This document shows, in pieces, positions 1-7,283 of a stretch of 17,593 nucleotides of DNA. Origin of the DNA: CAZRWH01 sp964603905 (lineage in GTDB: Bacteria > Patescibacteriota > Gracilibacteria > UBA1369 > UBA12470); contig CAZRWH010000026.1 of the NCBI GenBank assembly GCA_964603905.1, forward strand, positions 1 through 17,593. The letters are read 5' to 3'. The position numbers and the translations under genes were made by a program. Position 1 is the stretch's first letter. Each line of letters opens with the position of its first letter. The notes below the pieces were generated by a model. That model was not told where the DNA came from and ran no database searches. It was given only the letters and a program-made list of their open reading frames with translations.

Positions 1-5
1 AGAGA

Positions 6-1658
6 ATGGTAAGAGAGGATCACGGCAAAAAAGGATCCAAAGTTAATAGAAAAGTAAAAGCCTACAGGATTAATTGGGCAGTTTCTCTAGAGGAGAGACA
101 GAGGATAATAAAATTAGAAGGTTTTTATTTAGAGGACGAAGAAGATGTTAGTGGGCAAAAGACGGAAGGCCAAGAAACGTTCGAGATTGATACGGACTTT
201 GCAAAGCAAATTATCGATTTAGCGATTTCATACAAGACCGGACTTATAAATTCTCAAAAAGAAGGTACAGCAAAGTCAAAGAAACTAGAGAGAGAGGATC
301 AGCTAAGAGAGCTTAAATCATTGGCGAGAAATGGATACGAATTGGATGTAGAAACACTGGTTCATATATTGAGTCAAATGAGAAAAGATATAGCAAACTG
401 GAACCGAAGTTTGAGAAAAAGAGAAGACGCAGCCCAAATAACGGACGAATCATTAAGGAGAAGGCTTGAGGAGCAACACGCTCAATTTGCAGGGTTAAGC
501 CTGATTGAAAGCGAACTTGAACAAGCCAAGGTAAGATTGGCATACATGGAGAAAGTTGCTGAAGAAAGGGATTCAACGAGGCAAGCTGAACTTGATAAAA
601 GAGAAGAAGCTGTTCACAAGAGGGAGGTGCTTGCAAGAAGAACGGAGAGGAAACTAAAAGCAAGAGATCGGAATCTCAAAAAGAAAGAAGATCTTAATGA
701 TGAAAGAGCTAAAGCGGTAATAAGGGAAAGACAAGCTTGGCACGCAAGAAATTTGGCGACGGACAAGAGAATCGGTGCTTTGGATAGAAGATGGTCACAG
801 ATGATAGAAGACATGGAGATGCTTCAAGGATACATAAAAATACTGAAAAAAAGAGAGGCCGCACTAGAGCTTGCTCAGTCAACTTTTGAGGATCAAGGAC
901 GACTTAGGTTTATGGGGCAAATGATGTCTCTGCCAGAAATTGAAATCTGGATAAGGAAAAAGGAGTCCGAATTGAGCAGCAGGCAAGAAGCAATTGATCA
1001 GAATCAAGCAGATTTAGGAGAAATGAACATGGCAGTGCAAGAATTTAGTGATCGAATTGGTCCTCACTGGAAAAATGCGATTGAACTTGAAAGATTGAGA
1101 GATAGGCTTTCTAGAAAAGAATCAATACTGCAACAAGAGGAAGCTAGGTTAAGTGTTTTAGCTCATCAACTAGGCAGAGAACGCAAAGCAATTGAACTCA
1201 TGCGTACAAAAGTTCTAGGGATCATCAAAGAATTGATGAATATCAACACAACAAGCATACAACACAAAGGACTAGACGCTATAGTTCACTTCATAAGAGG
1301 ACATTACAGAAGAGAGTCTGGGGTTAGCATAGACGAGCAGGCATACGAAGCGAGTACCAATCCATTAAGGAAATTCTATAACGAAGAGGCGAGACAGTTA
1401 GGTGCGTCATGGCCTCTAATGCGTAGGTTTGTGGTTGTCAGCAGTACTGGCCAGGTTTCAGACAGAAAGGTTGTTCAAGCCAGTACAACCGAAGATTTAG
1501 AAGCATGTGAAAATCTTATTAACGATTATCCAGATCTGTTCGTAGAAATAGTAGACACAGAAAACACAGCTGCACTTGGAATGAGGAAGTATTCCACGTT
1601 CGCAATGACACAAAAAGCACGAAAACTTTTTGCAAGAAGCTTTGCGTCTGAAGAGTAA
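6..1658 (+). CDS. Large coiled-coil protein of unknown function (5' end may lie outside the window)
   Basis: I do not recognise a family. The 550-residue frame opens with a basic segment of about 40 residues and an acidic stretch. A very long charged helical region follows (roughly residues 90-400), rich in Lys, Arg, Glu and Gln, with recurring KREE / KKKE / KRE clusters around residues 190-240 that suggest a coiled coil or single alpha-helix. The last 120 residues or so look globular (motifs NPLRKFYNEEARQLG and MRRFVVVSSTGQV). There is no signal peptide or membrane segment, so the protein is probably cytoplasmic. Arginine is encoded mostly by AGA/AGG. The ATG at position 6 has only five bases of upstream sequence, so the true start could be further upstream and no ribosome binding site can be judged. 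A filament-like, scaffold or nucleoid-associated role is possible but is only inference. The gene lies 62 bases upstream of the AI-2E-type gene on the same strand. Confidence 0.75.
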   Translation: MVREDHGKKGSKVNRKVKAYRINWAVSLEERQRIIKLEGFYLEDEEDVSGQKTEGQETFEIDTDFAKQIIDLAISYKTGLINSQKEGTAKSKKLEREDQLRELKSLARNGYELDVETLVHILSQMRKDIANWNRSLRKREDAAQITDESLRRRLEEQHAQFAGLSLIESELEQAKVRLAYMEKVAEERDSTRQAELDKREEAVHKREVLARRTERKLKARDRNLKKKEDLNDERAKAVIRERQAWHARNLATDKRIGALDRRWSQMIEDMEMLQGYIKILKKREAALELAQSTFEDQGRLRFMGQMMSLPEIEIWIRKKESELSSRQEAIDQNQADLGEMNMAVQEFSDRIGPHWKNAIELERLRDRLSRKESILQQEEARLSVLAHQLGRERKAIELMRTKVLGIIKELMNINTTSIQHKGLDAIVHFIRGHYRRESGVSIDEQAYEASTNPLRKFYNEEARQLGASWPLMRRFVVVSSTGQVSDRKVVQASTTEDLEACENLINDYPDLFVEIVDTENTAALGMRKYSTFAMTQKARKLFARSFASEE

Positions 1659-1720
1659 GAACCTTTCATCTTTGTCAAAACATAAGTATGATGTTGATAT
1701 GCAATTTTAACAAAAATAAA

Positions 1721-2878
1721 ATGCCTCCAAAAAAACAAAAGACAACTCGAAAAACAAGTCTGCAAAAGCTGGGGACAACCGAAAGTACACATGAGAGTCT
1801 AGTGCTCAAAGATCTTTCGAAATACTTCCTCATAGCAGCAATAATACTTCTGCTCGGATTTTTGACATACGTCATCTCGCCGTTTCTGGTGCCAATAATA
1901 ATGGCGGCGATCATAGCCACAGTTGCGATGCCGGTAGAGAATTTTTGGGAATGGTTATTCAAAGGCAAAGCTAAATGGTTGGCCGCTTTATTGAGTACCT
2001 TACTGGTGCTGACGGTGATAATTGGACCGTTTTACTTGTTGATATCAATGTTCTCATCTGAGGCGATTGAAGCTGTTGAATTTGTAGAGATGGCAGTTCA
2101 CGAATACGAGCTTGAGAATCTTCAGGTTTTGCCAGATATGATTCGTGACAGTGTTTTGGGTGAAATGATAGAAAAAGTAGAAAGATACTCTCCGGTTACA
2201 AGGGAAGATCTTATTGATAGTGTAAGCTCAGCAGCTAGTGCTACAGGAGCTTTTGTTGTTGCTCAAACCAAGAATGTAGCCAAACAAGTTTCCGTTATAC
2301 TTGTTCAACTGTTCATACTTTTGATGTCTCTTTATTACTTCTTGAGAGACGGAAAACATATTTCTAAGTACGTCGAAAGTATTATCCCACTGCCGCAGAA
2401 ATACCAAAAAGCTTTGTTCAAACAGCTTTCTACGATCAGTAAAGCGATAGTTTTGGGTATTTTTGGTGCAGCGATTATGCAGGGTGCAGTTGCTGGTGTT
2501 GGTTATGCGATTGCAGGAGTTGAGAATGCGGTTTTCTGGGGAGCGATATCGATGTTTTTCTCGATAGTGCCATACATCGGAGTTGCGATTGTTTGGGTGC
2601 CAATTACGATTGTTATGTTTGCAACAGGGCACTGGATTGCTGCAATTTTCTTGATAATTTGGGGAGTTGGAGTTGTGTCTACAGTCGACAATATTGTTAA
2701 ACCTTATCTGATTGGAGGTGCAGCACACATGTATCCACTTCTAACTTTCTTTGTGATATTGGGAAGTATCTTCACGATCGGATTGAAAGGATTGATTATC
2801 GGGCCGTTTGTTCTGATTTTGGCTCTAACATTCCTTCACATTTACAAATTAGAATATAAAGAAGTTCTCAAAGGATGA
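1721..2878 (+). CDS. AI-2E family transporter (PerM/TqsA-like, UPF0118) membrane protein
   Basis: This is a polytopic inner-membrane protein of about 386 residues, the usual size for the AI-2E transporter family, whose members are exporters or ion antiporters of varied substrate. A Lys-rich cytoplasmic N-terminus (MPPKKQKTTRK) precedes a hydrophobic pair (SKYFLIAAIILLLGF, then PFLVPIIMAAIIATV). A soluble middle segment follows, then a multi-helix C-terminal half. That half carries family hallmarks: a VPYIGVAIVWVP segment, and near the end YPLLTFFVILGSIF followed by GLIIGPF, matching the conserved 'hPll...GllGlilGP' end of the family. I start at the ATG at 1721. An in-frame ATG at 1688 would add eleven residues (MMLICNFNKNK) that look like read-in from the intergenic region. 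Neither start has a Shine-Dalgarno sequence and no convincing promoter precedes the gene. The stop codon TGA overlaps the next start (ATGA), indicating translational coupling with the YibE/F gene. The substrate is unknown. Confidence 0.88.
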   Translation: MPPKKQKTTRKTSLQKLGTTESTHESLVLKDLSKYFLIAAIILLLGFLTYVISPFLVPIIMAAIIATVAMPVENFWEWLFKGKAKWLAALLSTLLVLTVIIGPFYLLISMFSSEAIEAVEFVEMAVHEYELENLQVLPDMIRDSVLGEMIEKVERYSPVTREDLIDSVSSAASATGAFVVAQTKNVAKQVSVILVQLFILLMSLYYFLRDGKHISKYVESIIPLPQKYQKALFKQLSTISKAIVLGIFGAAIMQGAVAGVGYAIAGVENAVFWGAISMFFSIVPYIGVAIVWVPITIVMFATGHWIAAIFLIIWGVGVVSTVDNIVKPYLIGGAAHMYPLLTFFVILGSIFTIGLKGLIIGPFVLILALTFLHIYKLEYKEVLKG

Positions 2879-3972
2879 AAAAATACATAGGAATAATCGC
2901 GGCCTATCTTCTAATTGCTTTTGCAATGACTTGGTGGGCTCAAGGACAACTTTTGGCTTCAGAGTACGAATCGAGCGCTTTTTATGCCAAAGCTGTTGCA
3001 ACAGACATCGACAACTCATATTCAGAAATTGACGGGGTTGGTGAGACCAAGCAGTCTATAGAATTTGAGATAAAATCAGGTCCTGACAAAGGCAGTCTCG
3101 TTAGGGTGTCTCAAGTTTTGACCGGTGACGTTCAAGAAGTTCAAGTGGTAAAAGGCGACAAAATGATGTTGTATGCAGCAGAAGGGGAGTCAGGATACAC
3201 GTATTACGTTGAAGATTACTATCATCTGGATGGATTAATTTGGATAGTGGCCATATTCATTGTTTTGGCGTTGATTTTGGGAGGCAAGTCAGGATTAAAA
3301 GCTATCTTCAGTTTAGGTATTTCACTTCTGTTGATTTTCGGAGTGCTCGTACCTCTTGCAAAAGCAGGAATGAGTCCTGTGCCGGTCGCAATTATAGTGG
3401 GAGGAATAACATCAATTTTTGCAATTACGATAATTCAGGGTTTTAACATAAGTTCGATTACAGCGATCGCAGGAACAGTCGGCGGTCTAGTCATGGCGGG
3501 ATTGATAGCATGGATAACAGTTGGAGCAGCACACCTCAGTGGACTAGGAGCAGAGGAGAGCAGGCTTTTGGCCGCTTTCAGCCCGGAACTTAACTTCCAG
3601 GGGCTATTCCTCGCAGGAATAATGATAGGTGCATTAGGGGCCATTATGGACGTTGCGGTGTCGATCTCTTCATCGCTTTTGGAATTAAAAAAACATAAAT
3701 CTAAGATCACAACATTCGAGCTTATCGAATCAGGTCTAAACGTTGGAAAAGACATCATGGGAAGCATGATGAACACCCTTGTGTTCGCATACGTTGGAGC
3801 ATCATTAACGATGATTATGTTGTTTTACGGATCAGGAACCGACTTGATAGAGATACTGAACTACGGATTCATCTCAGAAGAGGTGAGTAGGTCATTAATC
3901 GGATCGTTCGGACTTCTTGCAACAATACCACTAACAGCAATTGTTGGTGGGTTGATTTTGGGTAAAAAATAA
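2875..3972 (+). CDS. YibE/F family membrane protein
   Basis: This 365-residue protein matches the YibE/F family (Pfam YibE_F), putative multi-pass membrane proteins of undetermined transport function. An N-terminal membrane anchor (residues 4-21) is followed by an outside-facing beta-rich domain of about 90 residues (for example IEFEIKSGPDKGSLVRVSQ and QVVKGDKMML). Seven or so hydrophobic helices then run to the C-terminus. Family-like features include the GKSGLKAIFSL loop after the first helix of the core, the segment GALGAIMDVAVSISSSL, and the closing IPLTAIVGGLILG. The start codon overlaps the stop of the AI-2E-type gene by four bases (ATGA), so the two membrane proteins are almost certainly made together and may act together. 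This coupling is seen in the sequence; a joint function is inference. The gene ends at TAA, two bases before a perfect hairpin shared with the convergent operon. Confidence 0.88.
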   Translation: MKKYIGIIAAYLLIAFAMTWWAQGQLLASEYESSAFYAKAVATDIDNSYSEIDGVGETKQSIEFEIKSGPDKGSLVRVSQVLTGDVQEVQVVKGDKMMLYAAEGESGYTYYVEDYYHLDGLIWIVAIFIVLALILGGKSGLKAIFSLGISLLLIFGVLVPLAKAGMSPVPVAIIVGGITSIFAITIIQGFNISSITAIAGTVGGLVMAGLIAWITVGAAHLSGLGAEESRLLAAFSPELNFQGLFLAGIMIGALGAIMDVAVSISSSLLELKKHKSKITTFELIESGLNVGKDIMGSMMNTLVFAYVGASLTMIMLFYGSGTDLIEILNYGFISEEVSRSLIGSFGLLATIPLTAIVGGLILGKK

Positions 3973-3993
3973 ACGTTTTTGCGAAGCAAAAAC
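3964..3993 (-). terminator. Hairpin with T-rich tail between convergent genes (probable terminator of the minus-strand operon)
   Basis: A perfect 8-bp stem (GTTTTTGC at 3975-3982, GCAAAAAC at 3986-3993) with a three-base loop sits between the ends of the YibE/F gene and the convergent Na/Pi cotransporter gene. Read on the minus strand the loop is TTC and the stem is followed by GTTTATTTTTT, which suits a Rho-independent terminator for the minus-strand operon. On the plus strand no T tract follows. The stem is AT-rich, so strength is uncertain. Confidence 0.5.
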
Positions 3994-3999
3994 CCAATG

Positions 4000-4029
4000 A
4001 CTACAACTACCACCACAACTACCACTACC
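4000..4029. repeat. Hexanucleotide tandem repeat, ACTACC-like, five units
   Basis: Five consecutive six-base units read ACTACA, ACTACC, ACCACA, ACTACC, ACTACC. The array fills the space between the hairpin at 3975-3993 and the stop codon of the minus-strand Na/Pi gene (4029-4031), so its last base is the first base of that stop codon on the plus strand. A second array of the same unit lies at 14838-14867, also just after stem-loops. Confidence 0.75.
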
Positions 4030-5633
4030 TATATCTCCCTCGTCATAACAAGCAGGCTATTCATCTTCCTTACAAAATCGTGAAGACAACTAAGAACGTC
4101 ATTCATGTGTCTCTTTCTCGTGGTTATTTTGTCGAGCTTTTTAAGTCGGAAATTGATCAAGTCCTCTTCAAGGCGAATCACTTTATTGCGGTCAGAATCT
4201 TTCAAAAGTCCCTCTAGAGTTTTTAAGTAATCTTCAAGCTCAGAGAAAAGATTTTCTAATGTGCGAATCTCGCTCGTAGAAAGTTTCTTTCCTTTTTCTC
4301 GGGCGCGAACAATGTCGGTTTTGATCCTGTGCAAGCAGTCGGCCATCGATTCGATATCGTTTACAACATGCATGAAAACAGGAAGAGATTCAGACTGTTT
4401 TGTTGTGAGGTCTTTTCGGCCGATTTTGCCAAGATAGTGCGAAATACTGATTTGGTATGCATCGATAAGGCGTTCGTTTTTATCTATATCAGCTTCTCCA
4501 GTTGGGGTTTTAAGGAACTCTTTGGTCAGGCTTAAATTTTCACTGACGTCATCCAGCATAGCGATACAAGCAAATTTAACCTCCATCAAAGCAATCTCAG
4601 GCGTCTTGAGATATCCATGCTGCAATCTATAAAGCCCTTTGACTCGGCCCTTCCTTTTGCGAGGAATGAGCTTCTCAACAAATTTAACCAAAAAAGGCAA
4701 TATAAACAGGAACACAACAACATTCGCCAGGTTGAAAATAGTGTGCGCATTGGCTATGTGCCGCGAGATATAAGGCTGAGAACCATCGGCATCAACAAAA
4801 GCAGAATCATTTGGAGTAACAGCCTCAACAAGATCAGCAAAAGCCCCAAAAAGAAGCAGGACCCAGAGCACTCCAACAAGGTTGAAAACCGTATGGAAAG
4901 TGGCAACTCTCTTAGCCATACGATTTAGCTTGAAGGCTGCTAACTGAGCTGTAAGAGTTGTCCCAATATTGCTACCAAGTACAATCGCAATTGATGCCGG
5001 CAAAGTGAGCATTCCAGAAGTCGCCAATACAAAAGTTATACCGATAACTGCAGAGCTAGACTGAATTACAAAAGTAGCAATTATTCCAAAAAGAACAGCA
5101 AGCGGAATATGTGAACCAAAACTCACAAAGAAATCAAAAAACATAGGGTTGTCTTTCAGTGGCATGACAGCATCTTTCATGAAATTCAAACCCAAAAACA
5201 GAAGACCAAGCCCCAAAATACACTGCCCAATAAAATGCTTCTGTTCATTCTTAGTAAATAAATGCATATAGGCACCAACCGCAATCAGCGGCAGTGTCAG
5301 GGTAGAAACATCGAACGCAATAATTTGCGCTGTCATCGTAGCTCCAAGGTTAATACCAACAATCAAGCTCGCCGCATGCGCCAAATTCAGAAGTCCAGCG
5401 CTAGCAAGTCCAACGACAAGAACAGAAGAGAAAGAACTACTTTGCAAGATGGCAGACGTACCAGCTCCTACCGTAGCTCCCAAGACTCGATTGTTAGTCA
5501 TTTTTGTAAGAATCCATTTCATCTTATCGCCAGCCAATTTCTGCAAACCGTCACTCGTCAAATGAATACCGAACATGAACATGGCAAGTCCGCCAACTAT
5601 CATGAATATCAAATTTAATACATCTCCAAACAT
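4029..5633 (-). CDS. Na/Pi cotransporter family protein with C-terminal PhoU-like domain
   Basis: This 534-residue membrane protein belongs to the bacterial NptA/YjbB type of sodium-phosphate cotransporter proteins. These bring in or export phosphate with sodium, and the PhoU-like tail probably senses or regulates. The family's two inverted repeats are visible. The first has GAGTSAILQSSSFSS followed by VGINLGATMTAQ (about residues 55-105). The second has TFVIQSSSAVIGITF followed by VLGSNIGTTLTAQLAAF (about residues 185-235). Each repeat contains the diagnostic QSSS motif. About 100 residues later the membrane part ends (VEKLIPRKRKGRVKG) and a helical cytoplasmic PhoU-like domain fills residues 350-530. 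The length is typical for the fused form. The ATG at 5633 lies four bases after the stop of the M23 peptidase gene, so the two are one operon. There is no Shine-Dalgarno sequence. The link to cell-wall hydrolysis is not obvious and may be simple co-transcription. Confidence 0.93.
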   Translation of the reverse strand: MFGDVLNLIFMIVGGLAMFMFGIHLTSDGLQKLAGDKMKWILTKMTNNRVLGATVGAGTSAILQSSSFSSVLVVGLASAGLLNLAHAASLIVGINLGATMTAQIIAFDVSTLTLPLIAVGAYMHLFTKNEQKHFIGQCILGLGLLFLGLNFMKDAVMPLKDNPMFFDFFVSFGSHIPLAVLFGIIATFVIQSSSAVIGITFVLATSGMLTLPASIAIVLGSNIGTTLTAQLAAFKLNRMAKRVATFHTVFNLVGVLWVLLLFGAFADLVEAVTPNDSAFVDADGSQPYISRHIANAHTIFNLANVVVFLFILPFLVKFVEKLIPRKRKGRVKGLYRLQHGYLKTPEIALMEVKFACIAMLDDVSENLSLTKEFLKTPTGEADIDKNERLIDAYQISISHYLGKIGRKDLTTKQSESLPVFMHVVNDIESMADCLHRIKTDIVRAREKGKKLSTSEIRTLENLFSELEDYLKTLEGLLKDSDRNKVIRLEEDLINFRLKKLDKITTRKRHMNDVLSCLHDFVRKMNSLLVMTREI

Positions 5634-5637
5634 AAAA

Positions 5638-7137
5638 TTAATAATTAATGGACTCCAAAGTTCTTTTTATTTCAGTTATCTCTTCCTCAAGTTGCGCCTG
5701 CATTCTTTCAAGATAATCCTCCCTCAAAGTATCAATCGGTATCTCAGTCAGGTCGAGATAGTTCAAAGGATCTATCAAAACCCCATCTTGCCAAACCTCA
5801 AAATGAAGATGGGCTCCTGTTGTCCTCAGCCCCGCACCAATAGTCCCAGGGACACCTCCACTCAAACCAATAATTTGACCTCGATAAACGTAATCTCCCT
5901 CCTTAACAGCAACAGCAGAAACGTGTCCATAAACAGTTACGACCCCTTTTCTGTGCGCCAACATGACATAGGCATAACCAATGCTCTCCTCATCATAAAC
6001 GATTTTGTAAACAACGCCTTCAGCCGGAGCATTAATAGCTGTCCCTTGCATTACAGGAATGTCGATAGCCCTGTGAGCAACACCGAAAGCAGAGACGTAT
6101 CCAGCATCATCAAAATAAGCGGATAAACCTTTTGCTTTTGGAGAGACAGGCCAATCAAGTTGAAGGAATTCAGATGCGCCAACAACTCCATTGTTAAGGA
6201 GCGCTTCAGCCTTGATATTCAAAACCTCCTCTATCTGTTTTTCACTAAGAACCTGTGTGCCTGCGTAGAATTTGCTTTCAACAAGCTCAAGATTTGTTCT
6301 AAGGTTCGCAATCTCGTCCGCAATCTGTTCTTGTTGCTGATTTGAGAGTACCAAAAGCTCCTGATAAATCGACTCTTTCCCCTCGGTCTCAGCAAGTAAG
6401 CTTTGTTTACCCTGCATCTCAGCATTCAAATTTCCGTTCTCGTAAGCCAATTCTTCTTCAAGCTTTGTCAGAAGAACCTTTTTTTCCTCTAGGGCAGTCT
6501 CATTTGCCTCAAGGTTTTCTTTATTTAATTTTAAAGCTTCAAAAATATCTTCTCCAGACTGCTCGATAAGGTCTAGGTAGACCATATTTTGCATGACGTC
6601 AGAAACGCTTCCATCTGCCAAAATCAACTTGAGCGCACTCAGGTCGTCACCGTCGTCATAATAAATATTCTTCTTAACGTATAAGATTTTCATGAGCTCG
6701 GAAACGATCTTCTCTTGCTCCTGAATCTGTAATTCGCGAATTTCAATGTCCTCCATGATCTTAGCGAGATCTGTCTCGGCAGAGCCAATTTGAGAGGTCA
6801 CGCTCTCAATTTTTGCCTCAGATTCCGCAATCAAAGAGTCCAGATTCTCGATTTGCTCCTCAAGCGTTCCGATGGACTCCCGGACATCAACAAGCTCATC
6901 TTGAGCGCTCTCAATCTGGTCATCTATCTGGTTGTATTCGTAAGTTTTTTGAGAAAGTTGTTGTTGCAATTGAAGCAAAAGATACGCCGAACGCACCGTC
7001 GCTTCGTCTAACTCAACCTCTTCTTCAGCGGGTTCGTCGACCTCATCTTCGTCAGCTGATGCAGGAGATGCAAACATTAGTCCACACAGCATCAAAACGA
7101 TCATTAGAGCCCCCAACTTTTTGATCCAATTTTTCAC
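5638..7137 (-). CDS. Secreted coiled-coil M23 family (LytM-type) peptidoglycan hydrolase
   Basis: The 499-residue protein has a signal peptide (MKNWIKK, hydrophobic core, cleavage expected after SPASA at residue 28) and a short acidic linker. A long coiled coil with repeated leucine/glutamate heptads spans about residues 45-290, and an M23 zinc endopeptidase domain about 335-460. All LytM-type catalytic residues are present with canonical spacing: zinc ligands H355 and D359 (HRAID) and H445 (HLHFE), with the other catalytic histidines H405 (YGH) and H443. The enzyme should therefore be active rather than a degenerate EnvC-like activator. The architecture matches EnvC/CwlO-like murein hydrolases that cut peptide cross-links during growth or division. 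An unusual helical tail of about 36 residues follows the catalytic domain. The start is GTG at 7137; it lies 13 bases from the promoter element at 7151-7176 and gives the expected signal peptide. The gene is first of two, followed after four bases by the Na/Pi gene. Confidence 0.93.
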   Translation of the reverse strand: MKNWIKKLGALMIVLMLCGLMFASPASADEDEVDEPAEEEVELDEATVRSAYLLLQLQQQLSQKTYEYNQIDDQIESAQDELVDVRESIGTLEEQIENLDSLIAESEAKIESVTSQIGSAETDLAKIMEDIEIRELQIQEQEKIVSELMKILYVKKNIYYDDGDDLSALKLILADGSVSDVMQNMVYLDLIEQSGEDIFEALKLNKENLEANETALEEKKVLLTKLEEELAYENGNLNAEMQGKQSLLAETEGKESIYQELLVLSNQQQEQIADEIANLRTNLELVESKFYAGTQVLSEKQIEEVLNIKAEALLNNGVVGASEFLQLDWPVSPKAKGLSAYFDDAGYVSAFGVAHRAIDIPVMQGTAINAPAEGVVYKIVYDEESIGYAYVMLAHRKGVVTVYGHVSAVAVKEGDYVYRGQIIGLSGGVPGTIGAGLRTTGAHLHFEVWQDGVLIDPLNYLDLTEIPIDTLREDYLERMQAQLEEEITEIKRTLESINY

Positions 7138-7150
7138 GAAGCTTTTTTGA

Positions 7151-7176
7151 TGTAATTATATCTGTTAATTATAGCA
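7151..7176 (-). promoter_or_regulatory. Promoter element with extended -10 and a second TATAAT, driving the M23 operon
   Basis: Reading the minus strand, TGC-TATAAT (7176-7168) is a textbook extended -10 box. A second TATAAT lies 13 bases downstream (7160-7155). Predicted starts would leave leaders of roughly 24 or 10 bases before the GTG at 7137. No good -35 is visible, as expected for an extended -10. The 26-bp element differs by only one base from the one upstream of the giant-protein operon (14166-14191). Confidence 0.7.
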
Positions 7177-7241
7177 TTTTTAGGCGCAAGGATAAAGGCT
7201 AAAGACGCGGAGGCGAGGGAATTTTGGCGATTATTGGCAAT

Positions 7242-7283
7242 AAAAAATCATACTTATTACTAAAAAGTCATAAGTCTATTACT
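7242..7283. repeat. Two imperfect ~21-bp tandem copies just downstream of the giant gene
   Basis: On the plus strand an A-run plus TCATA plus ATTACT pattern occurs twice in tandem (about 7242-7261 and 7262-7283), the second copy running into the stop codon of the giant gene. On the minus strand, CTTAT (7274-7270) and ATAAG (7257-7253) could pair weakly, followed by a T-run at 7247-7242. This may serve as a weak terminator for the giant operon, but the stem is only five AT-rich pairs. Confidence 0.35.

Noticed and set aside
1688..1720. Upstream ATG start for the AI-2E-type gene
   Set aside because: It would add MMLICNFNKNK, which does not resemble the family's usual Lys-rich start, and no ribosome binding site supports it; the ATG at 1721 is preferred but not proven.
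2228..2728. 166-residue frame on the minus strand, rich in Cys, His and Asn
   Set aside because: It is a shadow of the AI-2E-type gene, with an unnatural composition and no start signal.
2872..2890. TGA recoded as glycine (Gracilibacteria-type code)
   Set aside because: No long frame contains an internal TGA, glycine is encoded by GGN throughout, and TGA ends the AI-2E-type gene exactly at the family's usual end.
5575..6126. 183-residue frame on the plus strand
   Set aside because: It lies opposite the M23 and Na/Pi genes, has no recognisable domain, and shows Ser/Asn-rich shadow composition.
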